Assembly: GCA_002313895.1 (NCBI GenBank)
Contig: DCAW01000150.1
Location: forward strand, 1 to 49,548
Source of the DNA: Dehalococcoidia bacterium UBA1123
GTDB taxonomy: Bacteria; Chloroflexota; Dehalococcoidia; Lucifugimonadales; UBA1123
Length of the DNA: 49,548 nucleotides
Reading direction: 5' to 3'
Each line of letters starts with the position of its first letter. Position 1 is the stretch's first letter. The notes below the pieces were generated by a model. The model saw only the letters and a list, made by a program, of their open reading frames with translations. It was not told where the DNA came from and ran no database searches. Of the stretch, positions 15,494-25,718 are shown piece by piece. Both the position numbers and the translations under genes were made by a program.

Positions 15494-18400
15494 CTACCGC
15501 GCTGACAACAGCGATTGGAATAGCCTCTCCATCTTGAGAGAAGGCGGCTCACCCAACTCTGTTTGTATCAGGTCGCGGTGGGTCCTGTACCGATGCTCAG
15601 CCTCGCCGATGTTGCCCGTCTCAGCATGGGCAGACAGCGCCATTCCAAGAGCGTCCTCACTATAAGGGCCGACGCTCAGAATCTTGTCGCTGATACTCGC
15701 AACGCGATCATGGTTTGCCAGAGCTTCATGATGGTGGGCCAGCACGCTAGCTGAGTCCATAAACCACCGAGACAACTTCACGTGCTATTCCTCGCACAAT
15801 TCGGAATAGAACTCAGGCAGGAAGTCGCCAGAATACAGATTCACAGCCTGTTCAATATACCTGGGTTTCAGAGCGGCATCTTCAGACAGGCGATCCGCCG
15901 CCCTCAGCAAATCGCCAAACCGCGTCACATCGAACTCAAAATCCGAATGAGGATCGAGCCTGTACTTGCCGCCCTCATAGGCTATCGAGTCCTGGCTCAG
16001 CGCTCGGCGTGCCCGTAACAGGTTAAATTTCAGTCCACTTTCGGCCCTCGTCACATCATCCTCGGACCACAGAGCCGCGATAATTTCGTCCTTGGTCCCG
16101 GCCTGCCGTGATACGCCAAAAGGAAGAAAAGTTCCTTGGCCCGTTTGGCCCGCCAATCTCCAGATTGAATCTCCTTGCCGTTCCGTGTGCGTGAACTGTC
16201 GGTCTTGTTCGACCTGTCCGATCGCCGAAAGCACGTGGTCGACCTGCATCCCCAGATTCTCGGAGACCAACTCCAACCACGGAAGATGGCAAACCATTTC
16301 TCTCAATTGAGGCGTGCGGGCAATGTCTGATACAAGGAAGTAGGGGTCGCGGCCTTCGACGCCAAGAATCTCGGCCATGCGTTCAAGCTCTGCATTCACG
16401 AGTTCTGTGTCGCCTCTGCTTTGCAATGCTAATGACTTGTACAGCCTGGTTCGGCACTCAACAAGGTCTGCGGACTCGCCCTCAAAGTGCGCGAGCGCAT
16501 CGTCCAGGTTGTTCAGCGCTCGATCAATCTCATCAGATTTGATGTCGATGATGGCTCTGCTGACCATCGTGACGCCGTGCTGCCAAGAAGAATCGGCTTC
16601 CTGGACTAGAATCGTGCCTTCATCAAGCTGGGGTCGCGCCCATCTGATCTGGCCGGAGTCGGCGGCGCAACGAGCGAGGCCGTCAAGCGCGAATGCCTGA
16701 ATCCGCCGCTCGTCACATTTTTTGCCCAGTCGATTGCCTTGAGTGTATGCCTCAACTGCTTTGTCATACTGACGCTGGGCAGCGTACACGTCGCCCAGTG
16801 TTACCTGAGCATAGGCCTCGTCGCGTATGAAATTAAGCCCAGTTGATTCATTAATCGATTCATGCAGAACCTTAATGGCTTCAGGCAACTGAGCTAGGAG
16901 GAAGTAGGCGTAAACCAGGTTATTTAAAGCGACGATCCTGCCCACATCGTCGCCAATATCATGGTTGGTTTGAGCTGTCCGTTCGAATTGGATTTTAGCG
17001 AATCTGGAGTTGCCATTGTCTGCCATCAGAGTTCCAAGGTCGCTGCTAATCTTGGCCGACTTACGGCTGAGTCCAGAATTGTTAGCGCAAACTGCCAGCC
17101 CAGTTTCGAGGCATGCTCTGGCCTCTGTGAACTGTCTGCTCATTGCGTAAGAGATACCCAGGGAATGGTGAGCGTGCGCGACAATCGCGGGATCAGTGTC
17201 CTGCGTCTCCATAAGATGCTGAGCCTCGACGATCAGGCTCTGAGCTTCTCTTGTGTCACTCTGGTGCAATTTTATGTTCGACTGTTCCAATGACGCCCAC
17301 GGCATGTGTCGAGCGAAATCTTCTCGCTCCTTTTGACCCATGACTTCATCGAGAGCATAAACCAAGTCCCCCTCCTCGGCGGCCGCTTGCGCGCGCCGTA
17401 TCGCGAGTTCAGGCACCGACGTTATTACCGATTTTGGCAGCAAATCAACGATAGAGGCAAGCTTCTTCCACTGCTTGTCCGCAGCCATCGTCTCAGACAC
17501 CACCACCAGAAAGTCAGCGGCCGGCAAATACGCGTCCACATCACTGAAAATATCCAGAGCCTCTTCCCAGTGACCGCGTTCCCTTAGCTGATCTCCGGCC
17601 CGCGTGCCAAGTTCCTCAAACGAGTCCTGCTCACGTTCGTGGAGCCTGGTTCGAGTAAGTTGACGCAAAAGGGAATGATAGACATAGGCCGTAGCTTCAT
17701 CCGGGGCAGAAACTTCAATCGCAAGATTTTGTCGGGCCAATTCCTGCAGAATCTCATAGGAGCTATCAATCCCCAGAAGCGCGTCACTTGCCTTCGGAAT
17801 CAATATCGGGAATATGTTGGTCGTGGCCAGGAAGGACTCAAGCTCGTCAGTCTGCCGTTCCAACATTTCTTCAGCGAGACACTCTCGGAGAACATTTCGC
17901 TGCCAGCGTTGCGTTCTGGGCGAATCTGCGAGCCCTGCAGAGCCATTATCATTGCGCCTGGCCACCCTTCGCATTGCTCAGCTATCGCCTCTGCCCTCTC
18001 GGCTGAAACTGCGCTGCCCAGAATATGTCCCAACCATTCACGGCACTCTTCGGCTTTGAATTTCAGGTCATCTTGAGTGAACATGAAGGCTTCGCGGTTG
18101 ACCATCATCCGTCTGAAGTTTCGGAGCCTAGGATCGCTTCTGGAAGAGATCACTAGATGACAACTCTCAAGCAGACGGGAATCATCGTGTTGAGGAACTC
18201 GATTACAGGCTCAGAGTCCTCAACCTCGTGGAAATCCTCAAGTACCAGAGCGAAGTAGTCGGGGACGCTGTTTTTGAGTTCTTGAATAAATGTGGCGGCG
18301 AGGCACTGTGGATTGTTTTCCTTGAACTCAGGAGACTCGAATCGAGAACCAACAGACAGGTAACTCAACTTCATCAGCGAACTGTCCGAGTAGAGTCGAT

Positions 18401-18569
18401 TTCCCGTATCCAGGCCCCGCGGTTACCAGAACAACTTTGCCGTCAACGTGTTGGTGCAGAGAGTCCAGCAAGGGCCGCCGCTCGACTAGTGCCCTTGGCA
18501 GGCAGGGAGCGTGATATTTCGGTGATGCAGTTGTAACAGGCGAGACCCCCGTTTATTTGCCCTCTCCAT
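15494..18569 (-). pseudogene. Large MalT/SARP-type STAND transcriptional regulator, decayed
   Basis: Read across frames, this is a regulator of about 1,020 residues. Near the start PCLPRALVERRPLLDSL precedes a Walker A (TAGPGYGKSTLL, about 18400). Walker B-like LVLEDFHEVED and HLVISSRSDPRLRNF follow, then a TPR array, a winged-helix segment (KRAKELFFLLAYHG, AGTKDEIIAALW) and a C-terminal BTAD domain. Frameshifts are seen near 18546-18550 (a G5 run), about 18340, 18177, 17880, and a pair near 16185 and 16107 that leaves and re-enters frame. In-frame TAG at 15785-15787 cuts the BTAD domain after SELCEE. The longest open part is 15785-17974. Proteins of this type sense a ligand with ATP and activate transcription; the target here is unknown. 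Confidence 0.88.
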
Positions 18570-18920
18570 TTGCGCTTCGCGAAGGGGATTCCGAAGTCTC
18601 TTCCTCCAAGTGTCAACTGACGCTCAGAGGCTGTATGTCTAGCATGCCATGATTTCAATTCATTAAACTGTCGCTAACCCGACCTTATGGAACGGGTTAG
18701 AAAACCCAGATTCGTAGACGATACGTGTTAATCCTCGGCCTTGCAACATGATCTTGTGACTGACCTGTGGCCGCCGAAAGCAATATCGTTACGTTAATAA
18801 TCGATCGTAGCACATTATACATGCCAAATCCGGCATATGTTGCCCGGGTTTGTGTGAAAATCATTTGCATCGCGGTCCTGGGTTACCCGCGCCTTGCGCT
18901 TGGGCCTCATATGTGGCGAT
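18570..18920. other. Intergenic gap of 351 bases with a small hairpin
   Basis: No gene was recognised. CTAACCCG (18674-18681) and CGGGTTAG (18693-18700) form an 8-bp hairpin. The stretch probably contains the promoter of the broken regulator and the end of the HtrA-like transcript. Confidence 0.4.
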
Positions 18921-20114
18921 CTAAGGACGTTCGACCAGAGTCACGTTAGCTTCGCCGAGCCGGTTCTGCCGCAGAAATTCGATCTGAATGGTGTCGCCGG
19001 CTGAATAGCTCCACAAAAGAGTGAGGAACCGCGCCATGTCTGGAGTGGGTATGCCGTCCAGTTTGGTTATCACGTCACCCACCGCAAGCCCGGCCACATC
19101 CGCAGGCCCGCCCCGCCCCAGTCGAGTCACGACGACGCCATCGTCCACGTTATAGTTGAACCGGTTGGCAATCGCTGGAGTCACATCGTTTCCACTCAAG
19201 CCTATGAGTGGCCTCATAACCCGACCATGTTCAATCAGGCTTTCGATTATCGGAACCGCAGCATTGGAGCTTATGGCAAATCCGATGCCCCGGGCTTCTT
19301 TCAGCATCGCCGTGCTGATTCCGATGACCTCGCCCTCAAGGTTGACCAGTGGCCCGCCGCTGTTGCCGTCGTTGATCGCCGCGTCAGTCTGGAACATATC
19401 GTAGAGATCACCGCGTTCGGTCCGCACCGTCCGGCCTTTGGCGCTGATGATACCCATCGTCACCGTCGGCCCGCCTTTGAGAGCCAGCGCGTTTCCGACA
19501 GCCACAACCCAGTCGCCCACCTTAACGCCCCCAGAGTTTCCGAATTCAGCAGGTATCAGAGGTTCGTCCGGCTCGATCTTGATCACCGCCAGGTCCGTCA
19601 CGATGTCCCCGCCAATGATCGTGGCGTCATACGTCTTGCCGTTGGGAAGGTTGACTCGAATGCCCCGAACGTCCTGAATCACATGCCAGTTGGTCACGAC
19701 ATGGCCTTCAGGGCTGAGCACGATTCCCGATCCGGCCCCCTGGTCGGTGAAGTCAAAGAACAATCCCCGTGAAACCGACTCCACGGATATGGAGGCCACT
19801 GCGGGGTTGACTTTATCAACCAGATTCGCAATCGAAGGCAGGTAGGTGACACTTTGGATTGCCGGAAGACCACCGGCAGTCGTAGCAGGAGTCACAGAAG
19901 CGCCGTTGGCCGGTTTCAGCGTCGGTGGTTGGACCACGGGGACAGGAAGCGCGGTGACAACTTCAACGACTGCTGGAGCGGGTTCGGGTGTCGATGGTGT
20001 CGCGGTCGTGCCGCACGCGATGGCAAGCGCAAAGATCGCGACCGCGAGCGTTGCGCTCAACAAACTCGTCCTGCTACCCCGCCTCTGGTAATGCCATAAC
20101 CCTGAGTCTGACAC
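18921..20114 (-). CDS. HtrA/Deg-type trypsin-like serine protease with PDZ domain
   Basis: A 397-residue exported protease. The N-terminus has a hydrophobic segment (about residues 18-34) ending in AIAC, possibly a lipoprotein cysteine, then a Pro/Thr/Val-rich linker to residue 80. The catalytic triad is visible: His144 in TNWHVI, Asp174 in TDLAVI and Ser252 in NDGNSGGPL. A PDZ domain covers about 290-397 (DVAGLAVGDVITKLDGIP). It would degrade or refold misfolded proteins outside the membrane. The start is GTG at 20114, overlapping the end of the upstream yihY-like gene by 41 bases; a start nearer the hydrophobic segment (TTG) is possible. Confidence 0.93.
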   Translation of the reverse strand: MSDSGLWHYQRRGSRTSLLSATLAVAIFALAIACGTTATPSTPEPAPAVVEVVTALPVPVVQPPTLKPANGASVTPATTAGGLPAIQSVTYLPSIANLVDKVNPAVASISVESVSRGLFFDFTDQGAGSGIVLSPEGHVVTNWHVIQDVRGIRVNLPNGKTYDATIIGGDIVTDLAVIKIEPDEPLIPAEFGNSGGVKVGDWVVAVGNALALKGGPTVTMGIISAKGRTVRTERGDLYDMFQTDAAINDGNSGGPLVNLEGEVIGISTAMLKEARGIGFAISSNAAVPIIESLIEHGRVMRPLIGLSGNDVTPAIANRFNYNVDDGVVVTRLGRGGPADVAGLAVGDVITKLDGIPTPDMARFLTLLWSYSAGDTIQIEFLRQNRLGEANVTLVERP

Positions 20115-20985
20115 GCGTTAGCCCCGTCCACAACAATCTAATGCCCCACACGTCCCGTCCCACCTTCGCTGAAAAGCCCTGGTAACGCGAGGTCGCGAGA
20201 GCGCCGAATAATAAAATGATAGCCGAGACATATACCCAGGTCAACAACGCCATCACCGCTCCGACAGAGCCGTACACCACGTTGTAGACAGGGAATGTCC
20301 GAATGTAATACAGGAATCCCCACTTTGCCCCGTCGAACGCAATTGACGCAACGAGCGCGCCCAGCCACACGTCCTTGATCTTCACTTCGGTATTGGGGAT
20401 GAACCGATACAGCACCAGAAACGTTATGAAGGCCAACGCCGGCGACACGACCACCGCCACCAGGTTGAAAATGAAATTAATGTCCACGTCCGGGGCAAGA
20501 AACACAGCGGCTTCCTCAAAAGAGGATAGGATGGGGTCCACAAATAACAGCGCAACCATCAGCATGCCAGCCCCTATGACCAATGCGAAGTCAATGAGAC
20601 GTTCTTCCAGGAATGGTCGGGTTTTGTGGATGCCCCAAGCGTAGTTAATTCCTTTGCGGATCGCCCCAAACGCCGCCGATGAAGCCCACAACAGTCCCAA
20701 CACCGACGCAACTCCAGTAATGGCCCGAGCGCTTGCGACACCCTGGACAGTCTCGCCTATGAACTCAGTGGAAATAGGAATGACCTCGGCGATCTCCCTG
20801 GCAAGCTGGCTTTCCTCGACATCCGGGTCTATGAAAAATCCCCACACGGATATTATCGCTAATACCAGCGGGAATAATGAAAACAACGTATAGAATGCGA
20901 TCGCGCCAGCTACATAAGGGCAATTCTTGCCCAGAAAGTCGTTAACAGCATCCGTGCAAAGAAGAATGAACCTTACGAAATACAA
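20074..20985 (-). CDS. YihY/BrkB-family membrane protein
   Basis: A 303-residue integral membrane protein with about six hydrophobic segments. The family signature is in the N-terminal part (GAIAFYTLFSLFPLVLAIISV), followed by a loop with EVIPISTEF, GLLWASSAAFGAIRKGINYAWG and C-terminal segments ending near VYVSAIILLFGALAT. The family was once mis-assigned as RNase BN; its transport or envelope role is unsettled. The coding end runs into the start of the HtrA-like gene, so the two envelope genes are coupled. Confidence 0.92.
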   Translation of the reverse strand: MYFVRFILLCTDAVNDFLGKNCPYVAGAIAFYTLFSLFPLVLAIISVWGFFIDPDVEESQLAREIAEVIPISTEFIGETVQGVASARAITGVASVLGLLWASSAAFGAIRKGINYAWGIHKTRPFLEERLIDFALVIGAGMLMVALLFVDPILSSFEEAAVFLAPDVDINFIFNLVAVVVSPALAFITFLVLYRFIPNTEVKIKDVWLGALVASIAFDGAKWGFLYYIRTFPVYNVVYGSVGAVMALLTWVYVSAIILLFGALATSRYQGFSAKVGRDVWGIRLLWTGLTRVRLRVMALPEAG

Positions 20986-21105
20986 TCAAACACTCCACGA
21001 TCCTCCGCCGCCGCATTGAGGTTCTTTAGATTCATCGGAAAATTCTACTGATTTAGCCGTGTGAGTGTCAAGCTGTTTGAGGTTGCAAGCAGCGTCTTTA
21101 TACGT

Positions 21106-21628
21106 TCATTTTCGTGCTTTGGCAACCCACTCGCTTTGCAATATGGCATATTGGTATTCGTCGGCCGATGCGCATTCGACCAGTAGCTTTGCGCACAGTT
21201 TCCCTCTCGCCTCATGCCCACGCGCTTCAGAAGCGCAATCGAGTGAGCGTTCCGACAGTCGGTCGCGGCGGTCAATCAATGCTTGTCAAGGTCGTCGAAC
21301 ACATACCCGAACCAGCGCAGAACAGCATCGGTTGCGTACCTGTGCCCTTGATGTTCGCCTGCGATCGTGAAGCCCAGGTTGACCTGCCTCGGTTCGTCGG
21401 CCAGAGTCAACATGCCGAGGTCGCTAATCATCTGCCCAGTGGATTTAACCTCTATAGCGCATTGGAACCACTCGCCCGGCACATTCGGGTTCATCGAGTC
21501 AACGCCGTCTAAAAACCGTTCTGCGTCGGCGCGCGCGTAGTCCCCCAGTCTTGATAGCGGCCCACATTCGGGTCGGCGCGATAAGCCAGGACCGGTTCCA
21601 GGTCGGAATCTCGGAATCTTCGTAACAT
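21106..21628 (-). pseudogene. GNAT (RimJ/RimL-type) acetyltransferase, broken
   Basis: Joined across frames, the product reads as an ordinary GNAT: MLRRFRDSDLEPVLAYRADP at the start, FTIAGEHQGHRYATDAVLRW around the acetyl-CoA loop, then TDCRNAHSIALLKRVGMRREG and SADEYQYAILQSEW at the end. Three lesions separate the pieces. A frameshift lies at a G5 run (21542-21546), an in-frame TGA at 21276-21278 (probably CGA to TGA between DKH and LTAATD), and a second frameshift near 21180. The family acetylates amines such as protein N-termini or antibiotics. The ATG at 21628 is uncertain, since similarity could extend upstream (IESER). Confidence 0.85.
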
Positions 21629-21699
21629 GAGACGCTCTGATTCTATTTGCGTGAACTCAGAACCTTTATGTCACGTCATACATCACCTGTAGCCGCTCC

Positions 21700-22563
21700 T
21701 CAGGTCGCGAAAAACTCCCGCAGAATCCTGACCGTGGCGCACAGAGCTTCCTGGTGAAGCATGTGGCCCACGCCTGGAACCTCGCCGAACTGCCCCTTGC
21801 CGTCGGGGATGGTTTCCACCATCTTCCGAGCCTGAGCCTCGTCCAGCACGGCGCTGACCTCTCCTCGAAGCACCAGCGTCTTGCAGGAAATTTTCGCAAC
21901 GCAATCCCACTGGAACGGCCCCTCTTTCAGTGCCGTTCTGCCGTTGAGCCATCGGATTTCGGGATCAGTCTTGGGCACAAGAATGCCATCCCAATTGGTC
22001 CGGTAGGTGTAGGTGATCGTGTCCCAGATTTCTTCGTCCGAAGCAATCTCGTCGCCATCCCGGTGCCAGTCAAAGGCCATCTGAGGGCTAAAGAAGCCTC
22101 GCGGCCTCTCCCGTTGGCTGCCCTGAAGGCGAGCCGCAGCCGTGTCTCGACCGCTGGGTGATGGGTCAGGCAACGGGCCGTAATCGCCCAGGACCAGATG
22201 GTCCACGAGGTGGCCGAAATACGCGCCCACGGGTATTCCGATTCGCGAACCCTGCGAGTGTCCGTAGTAGTCGAAGGGATACAACCCCGTAGTCAACGCG
22301 AACTGCCCCACGTCCGAAGCATAGGACTGGGTTGAGTATCCTTCGCGGCTCCAGTCGCTGTCGCCGCACCCTCGACCGTCGAGCGCGATAACGTGCCACT
22401 CGTCCGTCATCTCAGGAGCCAGATTATCGAACATATGAGCATGCCCGCCGATGCCGTGCATCAGAATCAACGGCTTCTTCGTAAGATCGCCGCCCCAGTC
22501 AAGGTAATGGATATCGAGTCCATTCACGTTCACCCACTTGTCTTCTGGATACACTCCACTCAT
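21700..22563 (-). CDS. Alpha/beta hydrolase
   Basis: A hydrolase of about 287 residues. The oxyanion-hole motif is LILMHGIGGHAHMF, the nucleophile elbow is YYGHSQGSR (Ser) and the C-terminal histidine lies in VPGVGHMLHQEA. The cap region is moderately long and includes FDWHRDGDE. It would act on an ester, lactone or C-C bond; substrate unknown. ATG 22563 is preferred over the adjacent GTG at 22566. No operon partner is clear: the broken GNAT lies downstream and a repeat lies upstream. Confidence 0.88.
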   Translation of the reverse strand: MSGVYPEDKWVNVNGLDIHYLDWGGDLTKKPLILMHGIGGHAHMFDNLAPEMTDEWHVIALDGRGCGDSDWSREGYSTQSYASDVGQFALTTGLYPFDYYGHSQGSRIGIPVGAYFGHLVDHLVLGDYGPLPDPSPSGRDTAAARLQGSQRERPRGFFSPQMAFDWHRDGDEIASDEEIWDTITYTYRTNWDGILVPKTDPEIRWLNGRTALKEGPFQWDCVAKISCKTLVLRGEVSAVLDEAQARKMVETIPDGKGQFGEVPGVGHMLHQEALCATVRILREFFAT

Positions 22564-22586
22564 CACATACTCCCGTGTTGGCCGTC

Positions 22587-22612
22587 GGCAATCAGCTTTT
22601 AGCCGTCAGATA
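22587..22612. repeat. Short dispersed repeat, second clear copy
   Basis: GGCAATCAGCTTTTAGCC plus GTCAG matches the repeat at 3433-3456 with few changes. It lies in the 110-base gap between the alpha/beta hydrolase and the DNA glycosylase gene. Confidence 0.6.
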
Positions 22613-22676
22613 TTTCCATTTTCGCGTCCCCGCCGATAGTAGCACATCCTCCGTGGTCTCGCCGTGACTAATACAC

Positions 22677-23612
22677 TCATAACATGCCTGCGCGAGCGGC
22701 TGCGAACAAGTATGTCGTGACATAACTGCGAAATGGAGACCAGCGGGTCGAGGCGTCCAATGCGGCCTGGGCGTCCATATGATCTCCACCGTTGAACAGT
22801 TGGCCCATGTAGCGTTGAAGGGCCAAATCTCCGTGAGGAAACCCATCCGGGCGTCCAACCGCCCGAATCAGCATCCAATGAGCGGTCCAGGGACCGATGC
22901 CACGAAGCTTTACCAGCCTCTCCACGATCTCATCGTCTGGAGCGTCTCTCAAACCCTCCAGGTCCAAATCTCCAGACGCGACCTGGGCCGAGATGTCCAC
23001 CAGATACTCCGCCTTCCGAGCGCTGAATTTGATGGATCGCAGATCGTCCACCCCCCTCCTCGCAATATCTTCGGGACGAGGGAATGCGGAATACGACACT
23101 CCCGCCGATTCAATAGTGGTCCCGTAGGCGTCAATCAGTCCGGTCCGCAACACCCGCGCCACCTGGCTGCTGATCTGCTGGCCCAACACAGACATAACCA
23201 ACGACTCAAACACGCTGGCCGCTTGAGGAATCCGCATCCCACGAAACTCAGCGATCAGCGGCGCCAACATCTGGTCATCGCTTGCCATCTCATAGAAGTC
23301 ACCAAGAGGCCTGTCGACTCCCAACATTTTCACCATGATTTCGCCAGCCGCGTCGTCTGTCTCCTCCGACATATTCGGACTGGCAGCAGAAAATTCGAGG
23401 GCAGGGTCGTCCACTTTGCCAGTGGATCGAGCCTGCATGAGGACAAGGTCCTCGCCGACATGTAGCAATCGGGAGTAAATGCCTTCTCGATAAACATCCG
23501 CCACGTAGCGTTCGCTACTATAAGTCGCAAATTTGACCGTCTTTTCAAAGTCATACGGCGGTTCAACAAGAATAATGGATGTGGATGCGTGCCAATTCCT
23601 CTCAGACATCAT
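22677..23612 (-). CDS. alkA: DNA-3-methyladenine glycosylase II (AlkA-type)
   Basis: A base-excision repair enzyme removing alkylated purines. The helix-hairpin-helix with Gly/Pro-rich loop and catalytic Asp is visible: LVKLRGIGPWTAHWMLIRAVG, then FPHGDLALQR with the Asp. An N-terminal AlkA-like domain precedes it (from MSERNWHASTSIILVEPPYDF), with the long helix FESLVMSVLGQQISSQVA. The open frame extends 69 codons upstream into the MFS gene, but that part is cysteine-rich nonsense, so I start at the ATG pair at 23612/23609. The gene would be about 311 residues, like family members. Confidence 0.9.
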   Translation of the reverse strand: MMSERNWHASTSIILVEPPYDFEKTVKFATYSSERYVADVYREGIYSRLLHVGEDLVLMQARSTGKVDDPALEFSAASPNMSEETDDAAGEIMVKMLGVDRPLGDFYEMASDDQMLAPLIAEFRGMRIPQAASVFESLVMSVLGQQISSQVARVLRTGLIDAYGTTIESAGVSYSAFPRPEDIARRGVDDLRSIKFSARKAEYLVDISAQVASGDLDLEGLRDAPDDEIVERLVKLRGIGPWTAHWMLIRAVGRPDGFPHGDLALQRYMGQLFNGGDHMDAQAALDASTRWSPFRSYVTTYLFAAARAGML

Positions 23613-23670
23613 TACATTGATCCTCTGCCATACTTGACTCTTGAACACCTGATACCCGTCCGACTCGGAA

Positions 23671-24882
23671 CTACCGATGATGCCGCCACAGTTCTGACAG
23701 AAATACCGTAATGCCCACGGCAAACACGATACCTCCAGCCGCGTTGACGATAAGGGCGATCTTAACGCTAAAACCATCGGCCAGCGCGCCAGACAGCAAC
23801 AACCCAATGGGCAGGCCATAAACCGCCAGGGACCGCAGCCCCATAACTCTTCCCCTGACTTCCGGGGAGGTAGCGCTCAGTATCGCCATCGACATCGTGA
23901 CCATCGCCACCGACTGCGACATCCCGGTCAGCGCTAACAACGCAAGCGACGGTCCGAACCACTGGCTGAAGGCGACCAACAACATAACGCCGTGCCACCC
24001 CAGCGCGCCCAGTACGATCATACGCCCCGGCCTGTGAATAACCGGCACAGCGGCCAGAGTTATCGAGCCTAACATGCTTCCCGCGGCGTATGCTCCCAGT
24101 AGTTGGCCGAGACCTGTGGCGCCCAGACCCAACACGTCCCTAGCGAACACTGGGAGCAAACCTTGATTGAGAGGAAAGCCCGTCAGGTTCACGAGGAACG
24201 CCATCAACAGCAATGCCAGTATGACCTCCTGACGCCGGACGTACCCCAGCGCCTCTCTGATATTGGCAACAAGCGATGGGCCACTGGCCGAACCGACCGC
24301 CATCAATGACTTCAGATTGAACGCGAAAGCGACACCCACTGCGTACAATCCGATTACGGATATGTAACTGACACTAATCCCCCATGCGCTCAGAATATAC
24401 CCGCCTGTTATCGGGCCAACGATCTGCATAATATCGTGTCCCGTCCTCGTTAGAGCGACGCCGTTCATCAGCCCGCTGGCAGGCACGATATCTGCGATAA
24501 CCGTCTGGCGGACTATCGTGTCGAATGCTCGCCCCATGCCAGCTATTCCCGCCAGCACAAACACGTACTGAACGCTCAAACCATCGCTCGCTGCCAAAAC
24601 GAGCAACACTCCCGAGTTGGCGAAGAAAACCGAGCGGGTCAGCACGAGCAACTTCCGCCTGTCATATCGGTCCACTAGCACACCGAACAGTGGAGAGAAC
24701 AGCGTTCCAGTGAACCTCAGCGCCCCGTAAATCCCCAGCATCAACGGAGAATCGGTCTCCTGCAAGACATACCAAGCGAGAACGACAAACTCCACCTGCT
24801 CAGCCCACCCGACGAACGAGTCAGACAGCCACAGCATGCGAAAGTCGCGATAGAAAAATGCAGTAAGTAACCGAGAACGCAC
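23671..24882 (-). CDS. MFS transporter
   Basis: A membrane carrier with about 12 hydrophobic segments. After FFYRDFRMLWLSDSFVGWAEQ comes the loop 2-3 motif GVLVDRYDRRKLLVLTR, a classic MFS signature; a second pseudo-repeat has GMSQSVAMVTMSMAI and RGRVMGLRSLAVYGLPIG. It resembles drug- or metabolite-exporting MFS proteins, without a clear substrate. The open frame begins at 24987, inside the preceding gene. GTG 24882 (about 403 residues) lies just after that gene's stop; TTG at 24894 is an alternative. Confidence 0.88.
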   Translation of the reverse strand: MRSRLLTAFFYRDFRMLWLSDSFVGWAEQVEFVVLAWYVLQETDSPLMLGIYGALRFTGTLFSPLFGVLVDRYDRRKLLVLTRSVFFANSGVLLVLAASDGLSVQYVFVLAGIAGMGRAFDTIVRQTVIADIVPASGLMNGVALTRTGHDIMQIVGPITGGYILSAWGISVSYISVIGLYAVGVAFAFNLKSLMAVGSASGPSLVANIREALGYVRRQEVILALLLMAFLVNLTGFPLNQGLLPVFARDVLGLGATGLGQLLGAYAAGSMLGSITLAAVPVIHRPGRMIVLGALGWHGVMLLVAFSQWFGPSLALLALTGMSQSVAMVTMSMAILSATSPEVRGRVMGLRSLAVYGLPIGLLLSGALADGFSVKIALIVNAAGGIVFAVGITVFLSELWRHHR

Positions 24883-24890
24883 GCCAACGG

Positions 24891-25595
24891 TCAACCTATT
24901 GTTATTGATGGAGTCTCCCTGGTGAGGTAATGCGTCGAGATTTCGCCCCCACAAAACTGTTGGATAAGCTCGGTAGCCTCCGTACAAGCTTCTGAGACTT
25001 CAGTAAACGCGACAGGCGGCAGGCCGTCAATGTTCAGCTCCACGTAAGTCGAATCCGGGGTTGTGGCGGTGTGCTGGCCCTGTCTCCACGTCCATCGACG
25101 AGTCAACACCTTATCGCCTTCAGCCAGGATCACCTCACCAGGCTCCGGCGACTCGCTCTCAGATGATCCCAGAGGAACAAAACTCTCGTCGCCCCTGGCT
25201 GGCCGAAGCTCAAAATCACCGTGAGCAACGTCAATCGCATGACATCCCGCCGAAAGAATATGCCTCAGCGAAATCACGTTACCGATGTCCACAAGTCGAT
25301 TGATCGCCGGCAAGGAGTCGCCCCGAACCAACCGACGCGACATCGCCTCGATGGAGCATCGAAAGTCTGAAGGCCGAGCGCCGAACCAGCGGTACGCCGA
25401 CCGCCAAGCCGCGATCCTCGGATGCTCCGCGATGTTGTAGCCTGCCATCACGCCACACGCCGATTCCTCGGCCTCTCGAAGCAGCGCCACCAACCCTGGT
25501 GGAGACTCCCCATTGGACACACCTTCTGCGACCACAACCCCTCGCACATACCCCGGAAACTCTTCAAAGATTTTTTCTGACACCGAGTAATTCAT
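24891..25595 (-). CDS. B3/B4 tRNA-binding-domain protein (PheRS beta editing-like)
   Basis: The 234-residue protein matches stand-alone B3/B4 proteins related to the editing domain of phenylalanyl-tRNA synthetase beta. It has YRWFGARPSDFRCSIEAMSRRL, then INRLVDIGNVISLRHILSAG and HAIDVAHGDFELRPARG, with a C-terminal TYVELNIDGLPPV. Such proteins may hydrolyse misacylated tRNA or amino-acyl esters; activity is unproven. Its stop lies nine bases upstream of the MFS start, so the two are likely co-transcribed. Confidence 0.85.
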   Translation of the reverse strand: MNYSVSEKIFEEFPGYVRGVVVAEGVSNGESPPGLVALLREAEESACGVMAGYNIAEHPRIAAWRSAYRWFGARPSDFRCSIEAMSRRLVRGDSLPAINRLVDIGNVISLRHILSAGCHAIDVAHGDFELRPARGDESFVPLGSSESESPEPGEVILAEGDKVLTRRWTWRQGQHTATTPDSTYVELNIDGLPPVAFTEVSEACTEATELIQQFCGGEISTHYLTRETPSITIG

Positions 25596-25599
25596 TCCA

Positions 25600-25634
25600 T
25601 GACACCTGATACCTGAAATCCTGAAACCTGTAGT
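25600..25634. repeat. Short near-tandem ACCTGA/ATCCTGAA repeat
   Basis: ACACCTGATACCTGAAATCC and the following TGAAACCTGTAG contain four near-copies of a CCTGA unit. The stretch lies in the gap between two divergent genes. It is too short and irregular to be CRISPR. Confidence 0.45.
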
Positions 25635-25718
25635 TCCTGCCCGAAATCATAGCTCACAAACCCACCTGATTGTAGTTTCTTGCGGAAGCAATTAAAATCG
25701 CCTTGCGGAGGCATTCCA

